64,000 nucleotides of DNA from the NCBI RefSeq assembly GCF_001262075.1, contig NZ_CP012073.1, forward strand, positions 1,488,001-1,552,000. Reading direction: 5' to 3'. Below are positions 19,686 through 29,303 of the stretch, piece by piece. Source of the stretch: Ottowia sp. oral taxon 894. GTDB lineage: Bacteria; Pseudomonadota; Gammaproteobacteria; Burkholderiales; Burkholderiaceae_C. How positions within the stretch are numbered: the first letter of the stretch is position 1; the number at the start of each line of letters is the position of its first letter. Under the pieces are notes generated by a model. It worked only from the letters and a program-made list of their open reading frames with translations. It did no database searches and was not told the origin of the DNA. The position numbers and the translations under genes were made by a program.

Positions 19686-20029
19686 CAGCCGTCCCTCTCC
19701 TGCCCGTCCACGTGGTCGTTTCCGGTCAGGCCGCGCAGGGCCATCATCACCACCAGAAACAGCGCCGACGTGGCAAAGCCGATGACGATGGCCGTGAGCA
19801 CCAGCGATTGCGGCAGCGGGTCGGTGTAGTTCTCCAGCGTGGGCGCGACGCCCGCCTGCACGATCGGCTCGCGCGCCAGCAGCAGGCTGCCCATGGCAAA
19901 AATGAACAGATTGACGGCATACGACAGCAGCGACAGCCCCATGAGCACCTGAAACGTGCGCGGCCGCAGCACCAGCCACACGCCGGAGCCGCCCAGCACG
20001 CCGATGACGATGGCCAGAATGACTTCCAT
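19685..20029 (-). CDS. mrpC: Mrp/Pha cation:proton antiporter subunit C
   Basis: 114 residues, three helices with the MrpC/NuoK-like pattern VLMGLSLLSYAVNLFIF and TAIVIGFATSALFLV. Stop overlaps the mrpD start by one base; its start overlaps the stop of the fused A/B subunit by one base. Confidence 0.92.
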   Translation of the reverse strand: MEVILAIVIGVLGGSGVWLVLRPRTFQVLMGLSLLSYAVNLFIFAMGSLLLAREPIVQAGVAPTLENYTDPLPQSLVLTAIVIGFATSALFLVVMMALRGLTGNDHVDGQERDG

Positions 20030-22962
20030 CAGTCTTGCTTTCCTTCGCCTTGCGGCGCGGCGGCATGTGCAGCGGCCTTTTTGAGCGCCGTGCGGTGCGC
20101 GCGCAGCGACTGGTGCGCCAGCGCCGTGAGAATGAGCAGCGTGGCGCCCACCACCACGGTGAACACGCCCGCGTCAAAGAACGTGGCGCTGGGCACATGC
20201 ACTTCGCCCACCAGCGGCAGCGTCACGTGCATGGCATGCGTGGTCAGAAACGGGTAGCCGAACCACAGCGACCCCAGCCCCGTGCCCAGCGCCAGCAGCC
20301 AGCCCACGCCTATCCAGCGAATCACCTGAAGCTGAAACCGCGCTTCCACCCACTGCGTGCCCGCCACCATGTATTGCGCCAGCAGGGCGATGGACAGCAC
20401 CAGCCCCGCCACGAAGCCGCCGCCCGGCTCGTTATGCCCGCGCATGAAGATGTAAGCAGCCACCACGCCCGCAATCGGCAACAGCAGCCGCACCAGCGTG
20501 GCAGGCACCTGCATGTAGCCCAGGGCCGAGTCCTTGGCCGTGCGCGGATTGATGAGATCGGTATTCAGGTCTGCCGGAATCACGCGCTGCTGCTCTGGCG
20601 CCTGCACGCTCTCGCGCGGGGGACGAAAGCGCCTGAGCAGCGCATACACCGTCAGCGCCACGATGCCCAGCACCGTGATTTCGCCAATCGTGTCGAAAGC
20701 GCGAAAGTCCACCAGCATCACATTCACCACGTTGGCCCCGCCGCCTTCGGGCAGCGCGCGGTCAATGAAAAAGGGCGAAATGCTCTGCGGCGCAGGCCGC
20801 GTCATCATGGCGTAAGCCAGCAGCGCCATGCCGCCGCCCGTCACCACCGAAAGCACCAGATCGCGTGCGCGCCGCACCCGCACCCGCAGCCCCAGGCGCG
20901 CCGGCTCCGTATCCAGCCGCTTGGGCAGCCAGCGCAAGCCCAGCAGAAAAAGAATGGTGGTCACCACTTCCACCGCAATCTGCGTGAGCGCCAGATCGGG
21001 CGCAGAAAACCACATGAAGGTCAGGCACACCATCAGCCCCACGCCGCCCACCAGGATGAGCGCCGCCAGGCGATGGAACTTGGCCTGCGCCGCAGCCGTC
21101 AGCGCGCACAGGCCGCCTGCCGTCCACAGCAGCGCGAAAAGCACGCTGCCCGGCACGCGCTCGCGGTCGCCCCAGTTGATGCCATTGCCGCCCAGCGACG
21201 CCGCCGCCACCGCCACGGCCGCGAACACCAGCAAAAACATCTGCGGCTGCAAGCGCTGGCTGCTGGCCAGGCGCAGCGCCCGGCGCACGGCGCCATCCAG
21301 CCACACCAGCGCGCCCTGAAACAGGCGCTGCCCATCCAGACCGCCAATGAAAGGCGGCTTCTTGAAGCGCCCCGCCTCCATCGCGCGGCCCAGCCAAAGA
21401 TAGAGCGCAAAGCCGCCCGCCAGCGCCACCAGGCTCATCACCAGGGGCTTGTTCAAGCCGTGCCACACCGCCAGGCTGTAATGCGGCGTTGGCCCGTTCA
21501 GCACCGCTTGCGCCGCCATTTCCAGCACCGGCCCGACCGACCAGTTGGGCGCCATGCCCACCACCAGGCAGGCCACCACCAGCAGCTCCACCGGCAGGCG
21601 CATCCAGCGCACGGGTTCATGCGGCTTGCGCGGCAAATCGGTTGCCAGCGGGCCAAAGAAGATGTCCACCGTAAAGCGCAACGAATACACCACCGCGAAC
21701 ATGCCCGCCACCGTGGCGGCAATGGGCAGCGCGTCTTCCACCCACGGCTGGGGACTCATGAAGTCCACCGTTTCGGCAAAAAACATTTCTTTGGAGAGAA
21801 AGCCGTTCATCAGCGGCACGCCCGCCATGGCTGCGCTGGCCACGCAAGCGAGCGTGCCCGTCACCGGCATGGCCTTGAACAGGCCGTCCAGCCGCCGGAT
21901 ATCGCGCGTGCCCGTCTCGTGATCGATGATGCCCGCCGCCATGAAAAGCGAAGCCTTGAACGTCGCATGATTCATCACGTGAAACACCGCCGCCACCGTC
22001 GCCAGCTCGCGGTTCATGCCCAGCAGCAGCGTGATCAGCCCCAGATGGCTGATCGTCGAATACGCCAGCAGCCCCTTCAAATCGTTCTGAAACATGGCCG
22101 CGTACGCCCCCAGCACCAGCGTGCAAGCGCCCGCGCCCGCCACAATCCAGAACCACTCCTGCGTGCCCGACAGCGCCGGCCACAGCCGCGCCATCAGAAA
22201 CACACCCGCCTTCACCATCGTGGCCGAATGCAGATAGCTGGAAACCGGCGTGGGCGCGGCCATCGCGCGCGGGAGCCAGAAGTGAAAAGGAAACTGCGCG
22301 CTCTTGGTCAGCGCCCCCAGCAGCACCAGCGCCAGCATGGGCGCATACAGCGCGTGCGAACGAATCTGCGGCCCGGCGGCCAGCACGGCATCCAGGTCAT
22401 AACTGCCCGCAATGCGGCCCAGCACCAGCACCCCCGCCAACAGGCACAGGCCGCCCGCGCCCGTCACCGTCAGCGCCATGCGCGCGCCGCGCCGTGCGTC
22501 TTTGCGGTGATGCCAGTAGCCGATGAGCAAAAAAGAAAACAGGCTCGTCAGCTCCCAGAAAAACACCAGCTGAATCAGATTGCCCGACAGCACCACGCCC
22601 ATCATCGCGCCCATGAAGGCGAGAAAAAAGGAGAAAAAGCGCGGCACCGGATCGTCCTTGCTCATGTAGTAGCGCGCGTACACCGCCACCAGAAAGCCGA
22701 TGCCCGTCACCATCAGCGCAAACAGCCAGGCAAAGCCGTCCACCCGCACCACAAACGCCAGCCCCGCCTGCGGCAGCCATGCCGCTTGCTCGCGCAGCAC
22801 CTGCCCGCCCTGCACCTGCGGATACAGCAGCAGCACCCCGCCCAGCCCGCCAGCGGCCACCAGCGCCGCCCAGCTTGCCGCCGCATTGCGGGCCTTGGTT
22901 GGCATCATGGCAGCCACAAGACTGCCGACGAAGGGGAGCAGGATGAACCAGTAAAGAGGCAT
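20029..22962 (-). CDS. mrpA: Mrp/Pha cation:proton antiporter fused subunits A and B
   Basis: 977 residues. The N-terminal 500 residues are the ND5-like antiporter module (FFWELTSLFSFLLIGYW, KSAQFPFHFWLPRAMAAPTPVS). Next comes the MrpA C-terminal region, and the last about 150 residues are an MrpB domain (RGHNEPGGGFVAGLV). The A-B fusion is the usual form in Pha-type operons of alpha- and betaproteobacteria. The complex exchanges Na+ or K+ for protons and supports pH and salt balance; the ion cannot be told from sequence. First gene of a six-gene operon running to 16656. Confidence 0.94.
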   Translation of the reverse strand: MPLYWFILLPFVGSLVAAMMPTKARNAAASWAALVAAGGLGGVLLLYPQVQGGQVLREQAAWLPQAGLAFVVRVDGFAWLFALMVTGIGFLVAVYARYYMSKDDPVPRFFSFFLAFMGAMMGVVLSGNLIQLVFFWELTSLFSFLLIGYWHHRKDARRGARMALTVTGAGGLCLLAGVLVLGRIAGSYDLDAVLAAGPQIRSHALYAPMLALVLLGALTKSAQFPFHFWLPRAMAAPTPVSSYLHSATMVKAGVFLMARLWPALSGTQEWFWIVAGAGACTLVLGAYAAMFQNDLKGLLAYSTISHLGLITLLLGMNRELATVAAVFHVMNHATFKASLFMAAGIIDHETGTRDIRRLDGLFKAMPVTGTLACVASAAMAGVPLMNGFLSKEMFFAETVDFMSPQPWVEDALPIAATVAGMFAVVYSLRFTVDIFFGPLATDLPRKPHEPVRWMRLPVELLVVACLVVGMAPNWSVGPVLEMAAQAVLNGPTPHYSLAVWHGLNKPLVMSLVALAGGFALYLWLGRAMEAGRFKKPPFIGGLDGQRLFQGALVWLDGAVRRALRLASSQRLQPQMFLLVFAAVAVAAASLGGNGINWGDRERVPGSVLFALLWTAGGLCALTAAAQAKFHRLAALILVGGVGLMVCLTFMWFSAPDLALTQIAVEVVTTILFLLGLRWLPKRLDTEPARLGLRVRVRRARDLVLSVVTGGGMALLAYAMMTRPAPQSISPFFIDRALPEGGGANVVNVMLVDFRAFDTIGEITVLGIVALTVYALLRRFRPPRESVQAPEQQRVIPADLNTDLINPRTAKDSALGYMQVPATLVRLLLPIAGVVAAYIFMRGHNEPGGGFVAGLVLSIALLAQYMVAGTQWVEARFQLQVIRWIGVGWLLALGTGLGSLWFGYPFLTTHAMHVTLPLVGEVHVPSATFFDAGVFTVVVGATLLILTALAHQSLRAHRTALKKAAAHAAAPQGEGKQD

Positions 22963-23306
22963 GGAGAAGGCGCGGGCAAGCGTGCGAGTCTAAGGGACAG
23001 ACGCCGCCGCCACGCAGGCGGCGCCCCCCTTCCGGAGCTTGCTGGCGATCATGTTTCTGCCACGTTCCAGTGCGCCCATGAGAGTCGGAAGAAAACACCC
23101 GTGCGCGTTTCACGGTTTTGCAATGCGAGTGCCGGCCTGGCTTGCTCCTGTGGTCATCAGAGCGCGCGGGGCTGCTCCCTTGATTTGCTCCTTTAAAAAT
23201 AGCATGATGTCCTAGTGGATAAAGCGCGGAACGGCATTTATGCCCCTTTGTTTTTGCTCCTGTTTTTACATGGGTGCGGTCAAGGAGCGGGCCGGATCGC
23301 TGGCTC
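22963..23306. other. Non-coding interval of 344 bases
   Basis: Holds the leader of the antiporter operon and repeat copy 5, then the 3' end of lipA. No gene seen. Confidence 0.6.
23183..23263 (-). repeat. Dispersed 80-bp intergenic repeat, copy 5
   Basis: GAGC to GAGC 69 bases. On the minus strand the core reads CCACTAGGACATCATGCTAT. The variable part contains the near-perfect palindrome GGCATAAATGCC. Confidence 0.9.
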
Positions 23307-24305
23307 TCAGTGGCCGCAGCCGGCGCTGCCGGACAGGGCGCCTTGGGCCTGCTGATCGGCGTGGTAGCTGCTGCGCACGAGGGCGCCGACGGCGGCGTGG
23401 GTGAAGCCCATTTCGTAAGCCTTGGCTTCAAACATCTTGAAGGTGTCGGGGGTGACGTAGCGCTGCACGGGCAGGTGGGCGCTGGTGGGGGCCAGGTATT
23501 GGCCGATGGTGAGCATTTCGATGTGGTGCGCGCGCATGTCGCGCATGACGGCCAGGATTTCTTCGTCGGTTTCGCCCAGGCCAACCATGAGGCCGCTTTT
23601 GGTGGGGATGCCGGGGTGCTGGGCCTTGAATTTCTTGAGCAGGTTGAGGCTGAATTCGTAGTTGCTGCCGGGGCGGGTTTGCTTGTAGAGGCGCGGCACG
23701 GTTTCGAGGTTGTGGTTCATCACGTCGGGCGGGGCGCTCTTGAGGATTTCGAGGGCGCGGTCGTCGCGGCCACGGAAGTCGGGCGTGAGGATTTCGATGC
23801 GGGTGCCGGGCGAGGCCTGGCGCACGGCGCGGATGCAGTCCACGTAGTGCTGGCTGCCGCCGTCGCGCAAGTCGTCACGGTCCACGCTGGTGATGACGAC
23901 GTATTTGAGGCGCATTTGGCCGATGGCGCGGGCCAGGTTGATCGGCTCCTGGGCGTCCAGCGGGTCGGGGCGGCCGTGGCCGACATCGCAGAAAGGGCAG
24001 CGGCGCGTGCATTTGTCGCCCATGATCATGAAGGTGGCGGTGCCGCGCCCGAAGCATTCGCCCACGTTGGGGCAGCTGGCTTCTTCGCAGACGGTGACGA
24101 GCTTGTTCTGGCGCAGGATGTCCTTGATTTCGTAGTAGCGCGTGCTGGGGCTGCCGGCCTTGACGCGAATCCAGTCAGGCTTGGGCAGGGCCGGGCCGGT
24201 GTGCTGCACCTTGATGGGGATGCGGGCGAGCTTGGCGGCGGCTTTTTGCTTGGCGCTGGGGTTGTAGGCGTGGGGAGCGGGCGCTTCGCGGATGACTTCG
24301 GTCAT
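23307..24305 (-). CDS. lipA: Lipoyl synthase
   Basis: 332 residues. Radical SAM enzyme that inserts two sulfurs into octanoyl groups on lipoyl domains. Auxiliary cluster Cys C73, C78, C84 ([12 protein letters not shown]) and radical SAM Cys C99, C103, C106 (CTRRCPFC) are all present. Lies 30 bases after lipB, in an operon that also holds the DUF493 gene. Confidence 0.97.
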   Translation of the reverse strand: MTEVIREAPAPHAYNPSAKQKAAAKLARIPIKVQHTGPALPKPDWIRVKAGSPSTRYYEIKDILRQNKLVTVCEEASCPNVGECFGRGTATFMIMGDKCTRRCPFCDVGHGRPDPLDAQEPINLARAIGQMRLKYVVITSVDRDDLRDGGSQHYVDCIRAVRQASPGTRIEILTPDFRGRDDRALEILKSAPPDVMNHNLETVPRLYKQTRPGSNYEFSLNLLKKFKAQHPGIPTKSGLMVGLGETDEEILAVMRDMRAHHIEMLTIGQYLAPTSAHLPVQRYVTPDTFKMFEAKAYEMGFTHAAVGALVRSSYHADQQAQGALSGSAGCGH

Positions 24306-24335
24306 GACGTGTTTTTTCTTGCAAAGAGGCGGGTT

Positions 24336-25028
24336 TCAGGGGGCCAGCAGGCGTGTGAGGTGCGCGGCCAGGGCGCTGGCGGCTTCGTCCCAGGAGGCGC
24401 GCACGCCGATGCTGGAAAGGTCAATGGCGGGCAGGCCCGCGTGGCCGCAAGGGTTGATGCGCTCAAAGGGTTCCAGCGCCATGTCCACGTTCAGCGCCAC
24501 GCCATGGTAGGCGTGCTGGCGGCTGACTTTGATGCCCAGCGCGCTGATTTTGGCCAGGCCCGTGAAGTCGGGCTGCGGCGCGGGCGTGCCGGGCAGGCGG
24601 CGCATGGGGCGCTGGGGCAAGGGGGCGTGGCTGTAGGGGTCTTGCAGGCGGATGTAGATGCCCGGCGCGCCCGCCACGCGGTGGCCAGGCAGGCCCCATT
24701 CGCCCAGGGTGCGGATGACGGCTTCTTCCAGCCGGTGCACGTATTCCTTGACGAAGTAGGGGCGCTCGCCCAGATTGATGAGCGGGTAGGCGACCACCTG
24801 GCCGGGGCCGTGGTAGGTGGCCTGCCCGCCACGGTCGGTCTGCACCACATCAATGCCGCCTGCGGCCAGCACGTGTTCGGGGCGGCCGGCCATGCCCAGG
24901 GTGAAGACGGGCGGGTGTTCGCACAGCCAAAGCTCTTCGCCTTTCACGCCGAAGGGCCGGGCGGCGAAGGCTTGCATGGCGCGCCAGGTGGGCACGTAAT
25001 CGGCGCGCCCGAGGTGGATGACTTTCAT
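24336..25028 (-). CDS. lipB: Octanoyltransferase
   Basis: 230 residues. Moves octanoate from acyl carrier protein to lipoyl domains. Motif [12 protein letters not shown] at residues 66-77, catalytic K160 in GLAKISALG and C194 in NPCG. An extra loop of about 30 residues (128-156, Pro-rich) separates GAPGIYI from the Lys motif. Acts just before lipA in the same pathway. Confidence 0.96.
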   Translation of the reverse strand: MKVIHLGRADYVPTWRAMQAFAARPFGVKGEELWLCEHPPVFTLGMAGRPEHVLAAGGIDVVQTDRGGQATYHGPGQVVAYPLINLGERPYFVKEYVHRLEEAVIRTLGEWGLPGHRVAGAPGIYIRLQDPYSHAPLPQRPMRRLPGTPAPQPDFTGLAKISALGIKVSRQHAYHGVALNVDMALEPFERINPCGHAGLPAIDLSSIGVRASWDEAASALAAHLTRLLAP

Positions 25029-25049
25029 GGTTTTTTCAGCGCCCGGCGG

Positions 25050-25358
25050 CTACAGCGCCCATTTCACTTTGGGATGGCTGGTGATGGCGCGGTAGATGCC
25101 GTCCAGCTGCTCGCGGCTGGTGGCCAGCACGGTGACGGTCACGCTCAAGTAGTTGCCGCCGGAGCTTTCGCGCAGCTCCACGGTGGCGGCGTCAAACGTG
25201 GGGTCAAAACGACGGGCGATTTCGGTGATGGCATGCACGAAGCCGTCTTCATTCTTTCCCATGACCTTGATGGGAAAGCGCATGGGAAATTGCATGGGGT
25301 CAGGCTGCGGCGCAGGCTGGGCGGGATCGGTCGTGTCGGGTTTTTCGGGCGTGTTCAT
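25050..25358 (-). CDS. DUF493 (YbeD-like) protein
   Basis: 102 residues. The C-terminal 75 residues fit the small ferredoxin-like YbeD/DUF493 family (FPIKVMGKNEDGF, ISHP-type ending TSHPKVKWAL). ATG 25358 is chosen because the frame beyond it loses family character and runs through the next gene's space. The neighbourhood before lipB is conserved in proteobacteria, so a role linked to lipoate has been supposed but not shown. The first 25 residues are Pro-rich and variable. Confidence 0.85.
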   Translation of the reverse strand: MNTPEKPDTTDPAQPAPQPDPMQFPMRFPIKVMGKNEDGFVHAITEIARRFDPTFDAATVELRESSGGNYLSVTVTVLATSREQLDGIYRAITSHPKVKWAL

Positions 25359-25437
25359 GGGCGAAAGGCTGCTCAAGGAATGACAAAAAACAGGAGTTGC
25401 CGCCGGACCGGTGCATTTCAAGGAAAGGCGGGGCGGC

Positions 25438-26100
25438 TTAATCCAGCAGCCCCTGCGACTTGAAGAACGCGCGCCAGATTTGCGCCTTTTGCAGCAGCGG
25501 CATGGGATAGGCGCGCGAGGTGGATGGCAGGCGGTACAGCTGCAAGCTGCGGCCCGCGTAGCCGTAAGGAATGCTGTGGCCGGGTTTGGGCAGCTGGGGC
25601 GCAGGGGCTTTGGGTGACTGGGCCGCCAGCAGGCCCAGCAGCACTTCGGCGGCCTTGCCGCCGGTGGCAAACAGGGTGCGGCAGTGCGGCACCTGGGGCA
25701 GCACGGCGGCCAGGTTCACCGGCTCGATCACGGTCAGGAAGGCGTCGGACGCATTGCCCTGCTCGCGCCGCGCGCGGCGCACGGCGGGGCACAGGGCAAT
25801 GCCGCGCTCCATGAGAAAGGCGCGGATGCGCACGGCATCAAAACGCTTTTTGCCCGCCACCTGAAAGTGCGCCACGTCGCCAAAGAAGGCCAGCCCGTAG
25901 ATGCGCCACATGTCGTTTTGGTAGTTGGGATAGTGAAAGTCCATGCAGCGCTTTTCGGGCGCGGGCGGAAAGCTGCCCATCATCATCACCGTGGCCTTCG
26001 GCGGCAGCACGGCGGCGAAGGGGTGCGTTTCGATGGGCTGCTGGGCAGGCGGCGGCGCGGAGGATGGCGCTGCGGAAGATGGCGTTTTCGGCTCAGGCAT
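25438..26100 (-). CDS. Uracil-DNA-glycosylase superfamily protein
   Basis: 220 residues. The pattern MMGSFPPAPEKRCMDFHYPN followed by MWRIYG, and the later FATGGKAAE and RLPSTSRAY blocks, match the uracil-DNA glycosylase fold family with the catalytic SFP-type motif, as in poorly studied DNA base-excision enzymes. I take ATG 26100, which overlaps the osmC stop by eight bases; a TTG at 26112 is also open. The first 30 residues are Ser/Ala/Pro-rich. Substrate base not known. Confidence 0.68.
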   Translation of the reverse strand: MPEPKTPSSAAPSSAPPPAQQPIETHPFAAVLPPKATVMMMGSFPPAPEKRCMDFHYPNYQNDMWRIYGLAFFGDVAHFQVAGKKRFDAVRIRAFLMERGIALCPAVRRARREQGNASDAFLTVIEPVNLAAVLPQVPHCRTLFATGGKAAEVLLGLLAAQSPKAPAPQLPKPGHSIPYGYAGRSLQLYRLPSTSRAYPMPLLQKAQIWRAFFKSQGLLD

Positions 26101-26542
26101 CCAGCACTTCAAAAGAGGTGGTGATTTCCGCCGTCTTGCCCAGCATGATGGCTGCCGAGCAGTATTTGCTGTGGCTCAGGTGGATGGCCCGCTCCACGGC
26201 CTGCGCGGGCAGCTCGCGCCCTGTCACGCGAAAGTGCATGTGAATGCGGGTGAAAACCTTGGGGTCGGTTTCGGCGCGGTCGGCGCTCAGCCGCACCGTG
26301 CAGCCGCGCACGTCATGGCGGCCCCGGCGCAGGATGAGCACCACGTCATACGCCGTGCAGCCGCCCGCGCCTGCCAGCATGGCCTCCAGCGGGCGCGGCG
26401 CCAGGTTCTGCCCGCCCTGCTCGGGTCTGCCAGCGTCGGGCGCGCCGTCCATGGCGAGAACGTGGCCGCTGCCGGTTTCGGCGATGAAGCTCATGCCCGA
26501 GCGCGACCCGGCGGGGGCGCTCCAGCTGACGGTGCATTCCAT
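26093..26542 (-). CDS. OsmC family protein
   Basis: 149 residues. Contains the two conserved Cys of the OsmC/Ohr fold (GGCTAYD near residue 62 and KYCSA near residue 127), which reduce peroxides in characterised members. The sequence resembles the YhfA branch, whose substrate is not established. First gene of the group ending with lipA; ribosome site AGGAGAAA precedes ATG 26542. Confidence 0.85.
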   Translation of the reverse strand: MECTVSWSAPAGSRSGMSFIAETGSGHVLAMDGAPDAGRPEQGGQNLAPRPLEAMLAGAGGCTAYDVVLILRRGRHDVRGCTVRLSADRAETDPKVFTRIHMHFRVTGRELPAQAVERAIHLSHSKYCSAAIMLGKTAEITTSFEVLDA

Positions 26543-26576
26543 GATGGGTTTCTCCTGTGGTGAAGGGTTTGGGAAG

Positions 26577-26590
26577 CTGTTCAGAGTCTG
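26577..26590 (+). repeat. Short motif CTGTTCANAGTCTG, site 1
   Basis: Reads CTGTTCAGAGTCTG, 35 bases upstream of the OsmC gene and on the other strand from it. See finding on this motif. Confidence 0.4.
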
Positions 26591-26737
26591 AGGAAAACGC
26601 GCAAAACCAAACGCGAAAGCGCCAATTTTTGGCCCGAAAGCAACATGCCTGGGCGCTTCGCCGCAACAAAACGACCGTCTGTCAGGTTGGATGGCGGGTT
26701 GGCGTGCAGAAAAACGGGGATGGGTCTACACTCCGCG

Positions 26738-26848
26738 CCCACGCAGACAGCCTGGCTGAAACGGTCAGACCGCTTTGCACTCCTTGTCTCCTCCACCCCT
26801 CCTAAGGTGGATTCAAGCCCCAGGCCCTTCGGCCCGGGGCTTTTTTTT
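26738..26848 (+). ncRNA. Candidate small RNA with exposed CCTCCT loop
   Basis: Between osmC (minus) and argC (minus) there is no plus-strand coding gene, but the plus strand ends in a strong terminator at 26815-26848. Just before it the stem TCCACC/GGTGGA (26792-26811) closes the loop CCTCCTAA, which exposes an anti-Shine-Dalgarno sequence; a small CGGT/ACCG hairpin lies upstream at about 26760. TACACT at 26727 could be a -10 box but no good -35 is seen, so the 5' end is a guess. This layout is typical of regulatory RNAs that block ribosome sites. I do not assign it to a named family. Confidence 0.5.
26815..26848 (+). terminator. Intrinsic terminator without upstream coding gene
   Basis: GCCCC and GGCC arms pair with GGCC and GGGGC (one mismatch) around loop CTTC, followed by eight T (26841-26848). 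Confidence 0.9.
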
Positions 26849-26898
26849 GCACCGAAAACCCGCTTGCGCGCTGTCAAAGAGGCTGAATAGGTTCAGAA

Positions 26899-26979
26899 AA
26901 AGGAGCGAATTTAGAGGGTCTAAAAGAGGCTTCTGCACTCTTTCTACTAGGACCTCATGCTACGAATACAGTAGCTAAA
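26899..26979 (+). repeat. Dispersed 80-bp intergenic repeat, copy 6
   Basis: First GAGC at 26903; the second is changed to TAGC at 26972, 69 bases on. Core TACTAGGACCTCATGCTACG. Confidence 0.88.
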
Positions 26980-27031
26980 TGGGAGCCAGAAATCCAAGTT
27001 GAATGCCCGGGCCTGGGAGGCGGTTTCCAGC

Positions 27032-27045
27032 CAGACTTTGAACAG
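27032..27045 (-). repeat. Short motif CTGTTCANAGTCTG, site 2
   Basis: Minus strand reads CTGTTCAAAGTCTG, starting 4 bases after the argC stop. Confidence 0.45.
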
Positions 27046-27049
27046 GTTC

Positions 27050-27964
27050 TCACAACCCCAGCATCAGCCGCAAGTTCTGCACGGCCGCGCCGCTGGCGCC
27101 TTTGCCCAGGTTGTCCAGCCGGGCCACGCACACAGCCTGATGGTGGGCGGCGTTGCCGAACACGCGGATTTCCAGCGAGTCGGAACCCGCCAGCGCCAGG
27201 GCGTCCAGCTTGCCGTTTTCAGGCGAGGCCTGCACCGTGACCCATTCACTGCCCGCGTAATGGGCGGCGTAGATTTGCAGCAGCCTTTCAGGCGAAGGCT
27301 GGCCGGGCAGCAAATCCAGATGCAGGGGCAGCTCCACCAGCATGCCTTGCGCGAAGCTGGCGACGGCGGGCATGAAAACCGGGCGGCGCGTGAGCGCGCC
27401 GTAGCGCATGATTTCAGGCAGATGCTTGTGCGACAGGCCCAGCGCATACAGCTCGTAGGCGGGAGCCTGCCCCGCCTCGTAAGCCTCGATCATGGCGCGG
27501 CCGCCGCCCGTGTAGCCGCTGACGGCGGGCAAGGTGACGGGGTAATCGGGCGGCAGCGCGCCCGCATCAACCAGCGGGCGCAGCAAGGCGATGGCGCCGC
27601 TGGCGTAGCAGCCGGGGTTGGCCACGCGCTCGGCTTGGCAAATGGCCTCGCGCTGGCCGGGCGCCAGCTCGGCAAAGCCAAACACCCAGCCAGGCGCCAC
27701 GCGGTGGGCTGTTGAGGCATCAATCACGCGCGGGCGGGGCGCGGGCAGCTCGTCAATCAGCGCGACGGATTCGCGCGCGGCGTCGTCATGCAGGCAAAGA
27801 ATGACCAGATCAACGCCTGCCATGAGCGCGCGCTTGGCCGCAAGGTCTTTGCGCAAGGCCGGATCAATGCTGACCAGCTCCACGCCAGCCATATCTTGCA
27901 GGCGCTGGCGGATTTGCAGGCCGGTGGTGCCTGCTTCGCCGTCGATGAATACTTTTTTCGTCAT
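27050..27964 (-). CDS. argC: N-acetyl-gamma-glutamyl-phosphate reductase, short (type 2) form
   Basis: 304 residues. NADPH-dependent third step of arginine synthesis. Catalytic C119 in NPGCYASG; the N-terminal [13 protein letters not shown] binds the cofactor. The length and motif spacing fit the short ArgC type rather than the 340-residue form. Stands alone with no other arg gene. Confidence 0.94.
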   Translation of the reverse strand: MTKKVFIDGEAGTTGLQIRQRLQDMAGVELVSIDPALRKDLAAKRALMAGVDLVILCLHDDAARESVALIDELPAPRPRVIDASTAHRVAPGWVFGFAELAPGQREAICQAERVANPGCYASGAIALLRPLVDAGALPPDYPVTLPAVSGYTGGGRAMIEAYEAGQAPAYELYALGLSHKHLPEIMRYGALTRRPVFMPAVASFAQGMLVELPLHLDLLPGQPSPERLLQIYAAHYAGSEWVTVQASPENGKLDALALAGSDSLEIRVFGNAAHHQAVCVARLDNLGKGASGAAVQNLRLMLGL

Positions 27965-28123
27965 TTGCGTTCAATCAGGGAAAACCGCTTTGCGCCACTC
28001 GCAGACGGGTTGAGGGCGGTTTTTGGGGCGGCCGGGGTGTTGCCGCATGATACATTTGCCCTGCGAAGATTCTTTCGTTCATGCAGGCCCTCCGGTCTGC
28101 TTCTCTTTTCACAGAGGAAATCC

Positions 28124-29284
28124 ATGAAGATTCACGAGTACCAAGGCAAGGAGATTCTGCGCAGCTTCGGCGTGCCTGTGCCGCGCGGCATTCCCGCTTT
28201 TACCGTGCAGGAAGCGGTTGAGGCTGCGCAAAAGCTGGGCGGCCCCGTGTGGGTGGTCAAGGCGCAAATTCACGCAGGCGGCCGTGGCAAGGGCGGCGGC
28301 GTGAAAGTGGCCAAGACGCTGGATGAAGTCAAGACGCTGGCCGGCCAGATTCTGGGCATGCAGCTCAAGACGCACCAGACCGGCCCCGAAGGCCAGAAAG
28401 TGCGCCGCCTCTACATTGAAGAAGGCGCGGACATCCAGAAAGAGTATTACCTGTCGGTGCTGACCGACCGCGCTTCGCAGAAAGTGGCCATCATCGCCAG
28501 CAGCGAAGGCGGCATGAACATTGAAGAAGTGGCGCACAGCCACCCCGAGAAGATCGTCAAGGTCTTCGTCGACCCGCTGACGGGCCTGACTGACGCGCAA
28601 GGCCAGGAGCTGGCCAAAGGCGTGAACATGCCCGAAGGCAGCGTGCCCCAGTTCATCGACGTGTGCAAGAAGCTCTACAAGTGCTACATGGACACGGACG
28701 CCTCGCTCGTTGAAATCAACCCGCTGAACCGCGACAGCAAGGGCAACATCATCGCGCTGGACGCCAAATTCAACTTCGACAGCAACGCACTGTTCCGCCA
28801 CCCCGAAATCGTGGCCCTGCGCGATCTGGACGAAGAAGACCCGGCCGAGCTGGAAGCCAGCAAGTTCGACCTCTCCTACATCAGCCTGGACGGCAACATC
28901 GGCTGCATGGTCAATGGCGCGGGCCTGGCCATGGCGACGATGGACACCATCAAGCTCTTCGGCGGCGAGCCGGCCAACTTCCTGGACGTGGGCGGCGGCG
29001 CCACCACCGAAAAAGTGACCGAAGCCTTCAAGATCATGCTCAAGAACCCCAAGGTCAAGGGCATTCTGGTCAATATCTTCGGCGGCATCATGCGTTGCGA
29101 CACCATCGCCACAGGCGTGGTGGCCGCCTGCAAGGCCGTCAATCTGCAAGTGCCGCTGGTGGTGCGCATGAAAGGCACCTTTGAAGAAGAAGGCAAGAAA
29201 ATCCTGGCCGACTCGAAGCTGCCCATCATTGCAGCCGACACCATGGCCGATGCGGCCACCAAGATCGTCGCCGCCGTCAAGTAA
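28124..29284 (+). CDS. sucC: Succinyl-CoA synthetase (ADP-forming) beta subunit
   Basis: 386 residues, normal length. ATP-grasp subunit of the TCA-cycle enzyme that makes succinate and ATP from succinyl-CoA. [13 protein letters not shown] at the N terminus, nucleotide loop [10 protein letters not shown], and C-terminal [13 protein letters not shown] 28124 follows AGAGGAAA. Directly followed by sucD. Confidence 0.97.
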   Translation: MKIHEYQGKEILRSFGVPVPRGIPAFTVQEAVEAAQKLGGPVWVVKAQIHAGGRGKGGGVKVAKTLDEVKTLAGQILGMQLKTHQTGPEGQKVRRLYIEEGADIQKEYYLSVLTDRASQKVAIIASSEGGMNIEEVAHSHPEKIVKVFVDPLTGLTDAQGQELAKGVNMPEGSVPQFIDVCKKLYKCYMDTDASLVEINPLNRDSKGNIIALDAKFNFDSNALFRHPEIVALRDLDEEDPAELEASKFDLSYISLDGNIGCMVNGAGLAMATMDTIKLFGGEPANFLDVGGGATTEKVTEAFKIMLKNPKVKGILVNIFGGIMRCDTIATGVVAACKAVNLQVPLVVRMKGTFEEEGKKILADSKLPIIAADTMADAATKIVAAVK

Positions 29285-29303
29285 ACCAGCCCCGGAGCCA
29301 CAC

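Noticed and set aside
20035-23196. A 1053-codon plus-strand frame across the antiporter operon
   Set aside because: Antisense shadow of mrpA; His/Arg/Gln-rich composition typical of such shadows.
23307-25358. Octanoyltransferase possibly being a frameshifted or fused gene because of its extra loop
   Set aside because: All catalytic residues are in frame and the loop is a simple insertion; no sign of damage.
25383-25430. ACAGGAG-like left end of the repeat near the DUF493 gene
   Set aside because: Only one end block is present and nothing matches at the expected 69-base distance.
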